Source: Bacteroidota bacterium (GTDB taxonomy: Bacteria; Bacteroidota; Bacteroidia; Bacteroidales; Prolixibacteraceae). Taken from it: a stretch of DNA of 7,100 nt. The notes under the pieces are model-generated. The model worked only from the letters and a program-made list of their open reading frames with translations, was not told where the DNA came from and ran no database searches. Both the position numbers and the translations under genes were made by a program. Positions 1 to 5,697 of this stretch are shown piece by piece. Where the stretch lies: NCBI GenBank assembly GCA_030691295.1, contig JAUYEQ010000683.1:1-7100 (forward strand), given 5' to 3'. The first letter of the stretch is position 1, and every line of letters starts with the position of its first letter.

Positions 1-482
1 ATTCGGGCGTGATGGCCGATCAGGAAGTTACCTGGTTTCCGTCGTACGGCCCCGAAATGCGCGGAGGAACAGCAAATGTAACTGTTATTTTAAGCGACAA
101 CCGGATCAGTTCGCCCATTATCAACGAGTTCGATACCGCCATCATTTTGAACCAGCAATCGATGAACAAATTTGAACCGATGGTAAAGCCGGGCGGCATT
201 TTGATTTACGATCCGAACGGCATTATTCATCCGCCAAAACGCACTGATATCAATATTTACAAAATTGAAGGTACGTTGATAGCTGCAGAATTGGGCAATG
301 TAAAAACCTTTAATATGGTGGTTTTGGGCGCTTACCTGAAAGCAAAACCGGTGGTTAAAATAGAAAGTGTTGAAAAAGGCCTTGAAAAATCACTTCCTGC
401 AAGGCATCATTATTTGATTCCGATGAACCTCGAAGCCGTTCAGAAAGGTTACGAAAGTCTGGAATTGGTGCAGGCGGTATAA
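1..482 (+). CDS. korC: 2-oxoacid:ferredoxin oxidoreductase, gamma subunit (5'-truncated by the window edge)
   Basis: This is the C-terminal part (about 159 residues) of the gamma subunit of a 2-oxoacid:ferredoxin oxidoreductase. These cytoplasmic enzymes decarboxylate a 2-oxoacid (2-oxoglutarate or branched-chain 2-oxoacids) to the acyl-CoA and reduce ferredoxin. The hallmark motif SYGPEMRGGTAN is present, followed by the family patterns SSPIINEFD, LNQQSM and VKPGGILIYD. The frame is open to the left edge (S-G-V-M-A-D), so the GTG/ATG at 9-14 are internal codons and not the start. From the usual subunit length (about 180 residues), some 20 residues with the glycine-rich GxGGQG segment should lie just outside the window, and the alpha and beta subunits are expected upstream. 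Substrate class (KorC versus VorC type) cannot be decided from this fragment, so the symbol is provisional. The stop is TAA at 480-482, followed directly by a terminator. Confidence 0.85.
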   Translation, partial: SGVMADQEVTWFPSYGPEMRGGTANVTVILSDNRISSPIINEFDTAIILNQQSMNKFEPMVKPGGILIYDPNGIIHPPKRTDINIYKIEGTLIAAELGNVKTFNMVVLGAYLKAKPVVKIESVEKGLEKSLPARHHYLIPMNLEAVQKGYESLELVQAV

Positions 483-495
483 TCCTGAACACCAT

Positions 496-545
496 ATAAA
501 AAAACAAAGCCTTGAAGATTAAACTTCAAGGCTTTGTTTTTTTAT
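496..545. terminator. Bidirectional intrinsic terminator between korC and gcvH
   Basis: A near-perfect inverted repeat pairs 496-517 with 524-545 (22 bp) around the 6-nt loop ATTAAA. The core stem is AAAGCCTTGAAG/CTTCAAGGCTTT, and it is flanked by an A-run on the left and a T-run on the right. It therefore has a U-tract on either transcript and can end both the + strand korC message and the - strand gcvH message. The right arm overlaps the gcvH stop codon (542-544). Confidence 0.9.
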
Positions 546-922
546 GCTTCGAGCATCGCCTGATACTGTTCCGCACTTAACAAATCTTCAAGTTCTGCCG
601 GATTGTCAATAGATAATTTTATTAACCAGCCTTGGCCATAAGCATCTTTGTTTACAAGTTCAGGAGAAGCTTCGAGGGCCGGATTTACTTCCAAAACTTT
701 GCCACTGACTGGCATAAACAAATCAGAAACTGTTTTTACTGCTTCGATGGTTCCGAAAGTTTCGCCTTTTTCGAGCGTTTCGCCTTCGGTTTCAATTTCA
801 ACAAAAACAATGTCGCCCAACTCGCCCTGAGCAAAAGCGGTAATTCCAACTACAGCTTGATCACCTTCCACGCTAATCCATTCGTGTTCGTTTGTGTACT
901 TTAAATTTTGTGGCAGCTTCAT
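542..922 (-). CDS. gcvH: Glycine cleavage system H protein
   Basis: Lipoyl carrier protein of the glycine cleavage system. Its lipoyl arm moves the aminomethyl group from the P protein (glycine decarboxylase) to the T protein and is reoxidised by the L protein, in the cytoplasm. The 126-residue length is typical of the family. The N-terminus NLKYTNEHEW is the usual H-protein start. The lipoylation motif is GTIEAVKTVSDL with the modified lysine at K63, followed by MPVSGKVLEVN and the late motif YGQGWLIKL. The ATG at 920-922 fits the family N-terminus. Its leader is AT-rich without a Shine-Dalgarno site, as is common in Bacteroidetes. No other gcv or lipoylation gene is in the window. It is transcribed divergently from tsaE and ends inside the shared terminator with korC. 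Confidence 0.97.
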   Translation of the reverse strand: MKLPQNLKYTNEHEWISVEGDQAVVGITAFAQGELGDIVFVEIETEGETLEKGETFGTIEAVKTVSDLFMPVSGKVLEVNPALEASPELVNKDAYGQGWLIKLSIDNPAELEDLLSAEQYQAMLEA

Positions 923-952
923 ATTTTATTTATTATTCGGTTTATCGTGAAT

Positions 953-980
953 CAAAAGTAATACATTTTTTTTATTCAAA
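953..980 (-). promoter_or_regulatory. Candidate Bacteroidetes-type promoter for gcvH
   Basis: Read on the - strand, TACTTTTG (953-960) matches the Bacteroidetes -7 consensus TAnnTTTG exactly. A TTTG lies upstream (977-980), but the 16-bp gap is shorter than the roughly 19-bp spacing described for the -33 box. Transcription would begin near 946, giving a leader of about 24 nt. The -7 match is visible in the sequence; promoter activity is inferred. Confidence 0.55.
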
Positions 981-1025
981 CCTTTAACAAAAGTCACTGT
1001 TATGCATATTCCACGAAGTTTTATT

Positions 1026-1033
1026 AATTTGCA
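1026..1033 (+). promoter_or_regulatory. Possible -7 promoter box for tsaE
   Basis: TTAATTTG (followed by CA) differs by one base from the TAnnTTTG -7 consensus and ends 18 bp before the tsaE ATG at 1052. No clear -33 TTTG is seen at the right distance. It is supported mainly by its position. Confidence 0.35.
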
Positions 1034-1051
1034 CAACTAAAACAGAAACAG

Positions 1052-1474
1052 ATGTTCCAGACTGAAATTAAAGATATATCCGCACTTCAGGAAACCGCAA
1101 AACAATTGCTGAACTATTTCCCTGAAGACCGGATATTTGCCTTATACGGCGGGATGGGCGCAGGGAAAACGACCTTTATAAAAGCCATTTGTCATGAACT
1201 GGGTTCAGCCGATTATGTAACCAGTCCAACCTTTGCGCTTATCAACGAATACACAACTGGCGGTGGAGCTATCATCTATCATTTTGATTTCTATCGCATT
1301 AAAAAGCTGGAAGAAGCTTTCGATTTGGGTTATGAAGATTATATTTACAGTGGAAATTACTGTTTTATCGAATGGCCCGAAATGATCGAATCATTGTTGC
1401 CTGAAGGGATTGTGGAAGTCAGGATCACGGAGGTTGAACATGGCAAAAGGCTGGTGGTAGCGAAAAAAGGGTAA
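1052..1474 (+). CDS. tsaE: tRNA threonylcarbamoyladenosine biosynthesis ATPase TsaE
   Basis: ATPase partner of TsaB and TsaD in the last step of t6A37 synthesis, the universal modification of tRNAs that read ANN codons; it acts in the cytoplasm. The 140-residue length is normal. Walker A is GGMGAGKTT (G33-T41, with K39 as the phosphate-binding lysine). The family motif TSPTFALINEY follows at residues 57-67, then HFDFYR (77-82) and the characteristic FIEWPE (105-110). The ATG at 1052 follows an A-rich leader without a Shine-Dalgarno site. It is codirectional with the dehydrogenase-like gene downstream but separated from it by 199 bp holding a palindrome array. From memory, tsaE next to an ald-like gene is a recurrent Bacteroidetes arrangement; I could not check this. 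Confidence 0.96.
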   Translation: MFQTEIKDISALQETAKQLLNYFPEDRIFALYGGMGAGKTTFIKAICHELGSADYVTSPTFALINEYTTGGGAIIYHFDFYRIKKLEEAFDLGYEDYIYSGNYCFIEWPEMIESLLPEGIVEVRITEVEHGKRLVVAKKG

Positions 1475-1480
1475 TTTGTA

Positions 1481-1609
1481 TCTTTTGCCGTTGACTTCAG
1501 TCAACGGAATGAAGTAATAAGAGAAGACTAGGCTTCAGCCCAGCACTTTATGGCTAAAGCCTTTAAAGTTCAGCTCATTCAATCCGTCAGCTGAAGCAGA
1601 CGGCAAAGA
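1481..1609. repeat. REP/BIME-like array of imperfect palindromes between tsaE and the dehydrogenase-like gene
   Basis: The outer ends are inverted copies: TCTTTTGCCGT (1481-1491) against ACGGCAAAGA (1600-1609), differing by one T. Inside lie a nearly perfect palindrome at 1488-1507 (9-bp arms CCGTTGACT/AGTCAACGG), GGCTTCAGCC at 1531-1540, GGCTAAAGCC at 1552-1561, and a hairpin at 1584-1603 (CCGTC/GACGG arms, then GC/GC around a TGAA loop with one mismatch). No coding frame fits. The layout resembles small palindromic elements scattered in Bacteroidetes intergenic DNA, probably noncoding and possibly mobilised in trans. No target-site duplication is evident. Copy number cannot be judged from one window. 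Confidence 0.65.
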
Positions 1610-1673
1610 ATATTGCAGGAAAACAAGTGGCTGTTTTTTTTTTAACCATTTTCAAGAACACTAATGCTTTACC

Positions 1674-2894
1674 ATGACTGAAAAAGAAAAATTAACCGAA
1701 CAATCTTCCTCTGGCTCAACATTTATGTTGCCAAAAGAAGAAATGCTTGAAATACGCAGAAAAGGAAAAAAAATCAGGATCGGAATCCCTTCGGACAAGG
1801 AAAAAGTGGAGTACCGTGTTCCACTTACTCCGCAGGCTGTTGAGCTTTTGGTTTCGTACGGCCATGAAATACTGATTGAAAAAGAAGCTGGTAAAGCCGC
1901 CAGTTATACCGATGAGGAATACCGCAATGCGGGAGCTTTGGTTATGGACGACCGAAAAGATATTTTTGAATGTGATATTATTTTACGCGTTTCTCCTTTT
2001 GATGAAACAGAAATTGACCAGCTCAAAGGCCATCAGGCGCTGATTTCAAATCTGCAGATAAATGCCCATTGTCCGGCATCCATCGCAAAATTAATGCAGA
2101 AAAAAGTGATCAATATTGCATATGAATACCTTGAAGATGAGGACGGCAACAAACCTGTAATGCAGTTGATGAGCCAGATTTCGGGCAGTACTTCCATCAT
2201 TCTGGCCAATGAGTATATGAGTAAATCGCGCGATGGAAAAGGAGTTTTACTCGGAAGTGTAACTGGTATTTCACCTGCTGAACTGGTTATTCTGGGATCG
2301 GGAACCGCTGCCGAATATGCCGCCCGTGCTGCGCTGGGACTTGGTGCCATTGTAAAGGTTTTCGACGACAATATCAGTTCGTTGCGAAAGCTGGAAGAAA
2401 AACTTTCGCAGCGAATATTTACATCGGTTTTTTATCCCAAGGTGATGAAAAAAGCGCTCAAATCGGCTGATGCCGTACTTGGTGCAATGCCTGTCGGAAT
2501 GCCGCCATCGTTCCGCATTTCAGAAGACATGGTGAAGAAAATGAAACCGGGATCGGTAATTATTGACCTGAACGTGACCCAGGGAGGATGCTTCGAAACT
2601 TCGCGCTGCACCGATCTGAACAATCCTGCATTTATAGAACATGGAGTAATACATTATTGTGTTCCGAATGTACCGGCCATCGTTGCCCGCACCGCTTCCA
2701 TCGCGCTGAGCAACATCCTGATCCCGATTTTTATCGCAATTGGTGAGATTGGTGGAATTGACAATTACATTAAAAATTCAAAAAACTTCAGGAAAGGGGT
2801 TTACATTTACAATGGCCTTCTGACAAATTCAGCTTTGGCCGAAAAATTTAACCTGCCTTTTAAAGATCTCGATCTGTTGCTGGCAGTGTATTAA
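1674..2894 (+). CDS. Alanine dehydrogenase/PNT-family protein with a non-canonical active site
   Basis: A 406-residue member of the alanine dehydrogenase / NAD(P) transhydrogenase alpha family. The N-terminal domain begins near residue 34 (RIGIPSDKEKVEYRVPLTPQ). The Rossmann domain has VILGSGTAA (205-213) and the nucleotide-ribose acid D231. The DLNVTQGGCFETSR and YCVPNVPAIVARTAS (328-342) segments resemble alanine dehydrogenase more than transhydrogenase. Against the M. tuberculosis enzyme (recalled), Arg15 is kept as R48, but Lys75 aligns with S107, His96 with Q128 and Asp270 with T302. Ordinary alanine deamination is therefore doubtful; a changed substrate or a non-catalytic NAD-binding role is possible. 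The family domain is certain, the function is not. A roughly 33-residue extension precedes the domain. An alternative start is ATG at 1725 (MLPKEEM). No transmembrane segment is evident. Its stop lies 6 bp from that of the convergent pullulanase gene. Confidence 0.85.
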   Translation: MTEKEKLTEQSSSGSTFMLPKEEMLEIRRKGKKIRIGIPSDKEKVEYRVPLTPQAVELLVSYGHEILIEKEAGKAASYTDEEYRNAGALVMDDRKDIFECDIILRVSPFDETEIDQLKGHQALISNLQINAHCPASIAKLMQKKVINIAYEYLEDEDGNKPVMQLMSQISGSTSIILANEYMSKSRDGKGVLLGSVTGISPAELVILGSGTAAEYAARAALGLGAIVKVFDDNISSLRKLEEKLSQRIFTSVFYPKVMKKALKSADAVLGAMPVGMPPSFRISEDMVKKMKPGSVIIDLNVTQGGCFETSRCTDLNNPAFIEHGVIHYCVPNVPAIVARTASIALSNILIPIFIAIGEIGGIDNYIKNSKNFRKGVYIYNGLLTNSALAEKFNLPFKDLDLLLAVY

Positions 2895-2900
2895 AAAGAA

Positions 2901-4841
2901 TCAATCCTCTACCAATATCATCATCGAAATTCCGGGAACTTCGATTTCTTTTCCTTCAGGATAAATTGTACTTTCCTCGTCGATGGTGTTGTCCATGCAG
3001 ACGAGCCTCCAGCTGATGTGTTTCTTTTTAGGAAACTGAATACTATGAGTGTTTCCGTTAAAAACGATCAGTATGGTTCTCCATTCATCGCCGTTTGCAT
3101 GGTTTACCAGCACGTAAGATGCAACTCCGGGCATATAGTCGTCCGAAAAAATAAGGTGTTCCCTGATTTGGTCTGAACTTCTCATTCTGAAAGCCGGATG
3201 GTTTTTTCTCAGCCTGATTAAGCTTTGATAGTATTTAAATATGCCTGAAAAAGTATGTTTCCGGTTCCAGTCAATCTGATTGATATTATCAGGCGATTTG
3301 TACGAATTGTGGTCGCCGAGTTTGGTGCGGGCCATCTCAACTCCGGCGTGAAGGAACGGGATTCCCTGCGAAGTGATGACCAGTGCACCTGCCATCATCA
3401 CCATCCTGTTGATTTCATCGTCGCTGGCAACAGCACTGCTCATTACCAATTTGTCGTACAAAGTAAAATTGTCGTGACACGAGGCATAATTGACACATTG
3501 CCAGGGCTCTTTTGCCCATGGAAATTTTGAACGATCGACATATCCGTACACAATCTGCGGATGAAAACAGGCGGCGGTAATGCCAAATTTAATGGTTTCT
3601 TCCTGAACAGTTTGCCCGCTTACAAAACCTTTACTGCGCGGATTGAAGTTATTCCCCTTGATGCCATCGCGAAAATCGTCGTTAAAAACAGCAATCCGGT
3701 CAAGTCTGGAAACATTGGTTTTTATGGCACGCTGAGTTTCATCAAAAGGACTCGAATCTGCCGCCCATCCTTCGCCATACAATATAATTTCAGGCGAAAT
3801 GGCATTCATTTTTGCCCTGATTTGGTTCATCGTGTCCAGGTCGTAAATACCCATCAGGTCGAACCTGATTCCGTCGATATGAAATTCAGTAACCCAATAG
3901 TACAGCGAATCGAGAATGTATTTGCGCACCATCGCCCGCTCGCTGGCAATTTCGTTTCCGCAGCCACTTGCATTCGAGAAAGTACCGTCGGGTTTCTGCC
4001 GGTAATAATACCCCGGAACCGTCTGGTTAAAGCACGAACGACGGGTCAGCGCAGTGTGATTGTAAACCACATCGAGCACAACACCAATTCCGGCCTGATG
4101 AAGCGATTGAACCAGCATTTTTAATTCAGTAATCCGCGAAGTGGTTTTTGGATCGGTAGCGTAACTTCCCTCGGGAGCATTGAAGTTTTGCGGATCGTAA
4201 CCCCAATTGTAGGAATTATCGGGTGCATTTTCATCGACGGTCGAAAAATCGCTCACCGGAAGTAAATGCACATGGGTAATCCCGAGTTCCATTAAATGGT
4301 CGATGCCGGTTTTTAAGCCTTGCGGCGAAAGTGTTCCCTCTTCGGTAAATGCCAGGTATTTGCCCTTGTTTATTATTCCTGAAGAAGTGGCAATGGAAAA
4401 ATCGCGGACATGAACTTCGTAAATAATTGCATCCACAGGGTTCGAACATTCAACGCGTTTATCTTCCAGCCAACCTTCCGGATTGGTTTCCTCCGGATCG
4501 AAAATCAATCCCCGGTGTCCGTTGGCGCCGACAGCCCGGGCATCCACGCCGGGAGTTTCGTTCAGCCATTCGCCATCGTTAACCCGGATCGTATAATAAA
4601 AACCATTCAGGTCGCCATTTAGCGAAAAAATCCAGGTTCCGTTGTCGAACTTGGTAAACTGATCGATACGGATGGCTTCCCCTTCGATGCTATGTTTGTA
4701 AATGCGCAGTTCAATCTCTTTCGCAGTAGGTGCCCAAACCCGTATATTCGTTTTTTCTTTTGTATAGGTAACGCCCAAATCGTTTCCGCTATAATACGGG
4801 AAAGTCGAAAAATCAACGCCATTAAATTTCCAATCTCTCAT
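2901..4841 (-). CDS. pulA: Type I pullulanase (GH13 family, cytoplasmic)
   Basis: Debranching enzyme that hydrolyses alpha-1,6 linkages in pullulan, glycogen or branched maltodextrins. Of 646 residues, about 15-110 form an N-terminal CBM48-like beta domain (TNIRVWAPTAKEIELRIY), about 136-540 the catalytic GH13 barrel, and the rest a beta-rich C-terminal domain. The type I pullulanase signature YNWGYDP is at 211-217. GH13 region I is DVVYNH (257-262). Region II is GIRFDLMG with nucleophile D328. Region III is YGEGW with acid/base E357. Region IV is SCHDN with D457. There is no signal peptide or lipobox, so it probably acts in the cytoplasm on glycogen or imported maltodextrins and is not an outer-surface Sus-type enzyme. 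The start is ATG at 4839-4841. It lies 58 bp downstream of a codirectional gene, and no promoter box is seen in the gap, so cotranscription is likely. Confidence 0.95.
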   Translation of the reverse strand: MRDWKFNGVDFSTFPYYSGNDLGVTYTKEKTNIRVWAPTAKEIELRIYKHSIEGEAIRIDQFTKFDNGTWIFSLNGDLNGFYYTIRVNDGEWLNETPGVDARAVGANGHRGLIFDPEETNPEGWLEDKRVECSNPVDAIIYEVHVRDFSIATSSGIINKGKYLAFTEEGTLSPQGLKTGIDHLMELGITHVHLLPVSDFSTVDENAPDNSYNWGYDPQNFNAPEGSYATDPKTTSRITELKMLVQSLHQAGIGVVLDVVYNHTALTRRSCFNQTVPGYYYRQKPDGTFSNASGCGNEIASERAMVRKYILDSLYYWVTEFHIDGIRFDLMGIYDLDTMNQIRAKMNAISPEIILYGEGWAADSSPFDETQRAIKTNVSRLDRIAVFNDDFRDGIKGNNFNPRSKGFVSGQTVQEETIKFGITAACFHPQIVYGYVDRSKFPWAKEPWQCVNYASCHDNFTLYDKLVMSSAVASDDEINRMVMMAGALVITSQGIPFLHAGVEMARTKLGDHNSYKSPDNINQIDWNRKHTFSGIFKYYQSLIRLRKNHPAFRMRSSDQIREHLIFSDDYMPGVASYVLVNHANGDEWRTILIVFNGNTHSIQFPKKKHISWRLVCMDNTIDEESTIYPEGKEIEVPGISMMILVED

Positions 4842-4858
4842 TCAGGTTCTGCTTTTTG

Positions 4859-4897
4859 TTTTTTTCTTCGGAAGTTAGTCTATTTTTTTCTTCGGAA
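4859..4897. repeat. 15-bp direct repeat upstream of pulA
   Basis: TTTTTTTCTTCGGAA occurs at 4859-4873 and again, identically, at 4883-4897, with a 24-bp period and a 9-bp spacer. It fills most of the gap between the stop of the membrane-protein gene and the pulA start. On the - strand each copy reads TTCCGAAG plus an A-run. It may be a small tandem duplication or a regulatory site. Confidence 0.75.
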
Positions 4898-4899
4898 AG

Positions 4900-5451
4900 C
4901 TATGTAACAAGGCTTTTCCGGAGTTTTACCCTATTCGATTTCCATCTGCGGCCGTCAATATCCGAAACAAGAATGCGAGCCCAGTAAAAACTTTTGATTT
5001 CCCGGTCGTACAGGTGAAATGTGGCAGTTTCGACGCGCATTTGGTGGGTTATTCCGGGATTCAGGAAAAGCGGAAAAACCTGCTGGCCTTTGATCCCGTT
5101 TAGTTTGAATTTTCTTGTTGTCCATATTTTGCGGAATTCGAGTACCGGGGCATCCAAGTCGGCCTCGTGTTTTCCAATGTTCCGGATGGTAATTGTTAAA
5201 ACATGTGGACGGAAAAGCCGGTCTTTATCGAGATGAACGTCAATTTTCACTTTTTTCAGAAACCTGAAAAAGCGACCAAAGTTTCTTTTTTTCTGAAAAT
5301 ATTTCCAGGCTTCCCAGCCAACGATCAAAACGAGGATAACCGACAAAACTGCAATTATCCGGATAAGCAAAAGCTTTTCAGGATCAATTCCATTGCCTGA
5401 AAACAAAGCAAACGGATCGGACAAAAACAAGTTAAAATACCAACTATCCAT
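4900..5451 (-). CDS. Unrecognised single-pass membrane protein with a basic, beta-rich C-terminal domain
   Basis: I do not recognise this gene. With the ATG at 5449-5451 it encodes 183 residues. About 26 N-terminal residues (MDSWYFNLFL...) precede one hydrophobic helix at about 28-49 (LLIRIIAVLSVILVLIVGW). A basic stretch follows (KYFQKKRNFGRFFRFLKKVK), suggesting that the C-terminal domain is cytoplasmic. That domain (about 70-183) alternates hydrophobic and polar residues (VLTITIRNIGK, FPLFLNPGITHQMRVETATF, WARILVSDIDGRRWKSN), which looks like a beta-sandwich. The frame is open to 5649, but the upstream part is low-complexity and basic and overlaps a repeat cluster. The 5451 start is favoured by an exact -7 promoter box at 5472-5479. 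It ends 58 bp before pulA on the same strand, so the two may form an operon. Confidence 0.6.
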   Translation of the reverse strand: MDSWYFNLFLSDPFALFSGNGIDPEKLLLIRIIAVLSVILVLIVGWEAWKYFQKKRNFGRFFRFLKKVKIDVHLDKDRLFRPHVLTITIRNIGKHEADLDAPVLEFRKIWTTRKFKLNGIKGQQVFPLFLNPGITHQMRVETATFHLYDREIKSFYWARILVSDIDGRRWKSNRVKLRKSLVT

Positions 5452-5471
5452 ACAATTACCAGATTGACTGG

Positions 5472-5479
5472 CAAAAATA
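5472..5479 (-). promoter_or_regulatory. -7 promoter box upstream of the membrane-protein gene
   Basis: On the - strand, TATTTTTG matches the Bacteroidetes TAnnTTTG -7 consensus exactly, 20 bp before the ATG at 5451. No good -33 TTTG is seen upstream. It would lie inside the gene if translation began at 5649, so it supports the shorter start. Confidence 0.5.
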
Positions 5480-5560
5480 GGAAAAGTACGGCGATAATAG
5501 CAGGACTTTTCCCAATCCGGGGATTTTGTGCCGTTTTTCCCTGTATTGAAAACAAAAGAA

Positions 5561-5649
5561 TTGGTAGTTTCCAACCTTGTGCGTCGTGCCAGGTGCGACG
5601 TACGAGCGTAAAGTTTACTCCGGAGTATTGTACGAGTGTAAATTTTCAC
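5561..5649. repeat. Intergenic palindrome cluster between the membrane-protein gene and fic
   Basis: Several small inverted repeats lie side by side: TTGGTAGTTTCCAA (5561-5574); a hairpin at 5582-5600 with CGTCG/CGACG arms; and the perfect palindrome ACTCCGGAGT (5617-5626). The direct repeat GTACGAGYGTAAA occurs at 5600-5612 and 5630-5642 (12 of 13 bases identical). This is noncoding in character and resembles, in style but not sequence, the palindrome array at 1481-1609. It may be another REP-like element or a regulatory region. Confidence 0.55.
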
Positions 5650-5688
5650 TAATTTTACCCTTGTTCGTTTGCCAAGTGTAAAATTTAC
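5604..5688. repeat. Three phased GTAAA-N-TTTAC near-palindromes upstream of fic
   Basis: The copies are GAGC-GTAAAGTTTAC (from 5604), GAGT-GTAAATTTTCAC (from 5634) and AAGT-GTAAAATTTAC (from 5674). Copies 1 and 3 have the inverted arms GTAAA/TTTAC around one base; copy 2 is imperfect. Their starts are 30 and 40 bp apart, close to whole helical turns, as expected of operator sites on one face of the DNA. Copy 3 abuts a possible -7 box. A regulatory role is inferred. Confidence 0.4.
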
Positions 5689-5693
5689 CTTTG
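5661..5693 (+). promoter_or_regulatory. Possible promoter of the fic remnant
   Basis: TACCTTTG (5686-5693) is an exact TAnnTTTG -7 match. TTG at 5661-5663 lies 22 bp upstream of it and TTTG at 5668-5671 lies 14 bp upstream; neither spacing is ideal. The homologous reading begins only about 5 bp downstream, so the transcript would be nearly leaderless, which weakens the call. Confidence 0.3.
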
Positions 5694-5697
5694 AGTC

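Noticed and set aside
1634..1643. Run of ten T as an intrinsic terminator for tsaE
   Set aside because: No stable hairpin sits directly before it; the nearest stem (1584-1603) ends about 30 nt upstream.
1674..2894. Assignment as NAD(P) transhydrogenase alpha subunit (pntA)
   Set aside because: There is no C-terminal transmembrane part, no beta subunit gene next to it, and the C-terminal motifs (QGGCFE, YCVPN) follow alanine dehydrogenase.
3561..4124. Plus-strand 187-codon open frame inside pulA
   Set aside because: It lies antisense to the catalytic core of pulA, whose motifs are all in the - strand frame; the + frame looks like an unstructured shadow.
5452..5649. Upstream extension of the membrane-protein reading frame to an ATG at 5649 (66 more residues)
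   Set aside because: The added residues are basic and low in hydrophobic pattern, overlap the palindrome cluster and an exact -7 promoter box, and look like chance translation of intergenic DNA.
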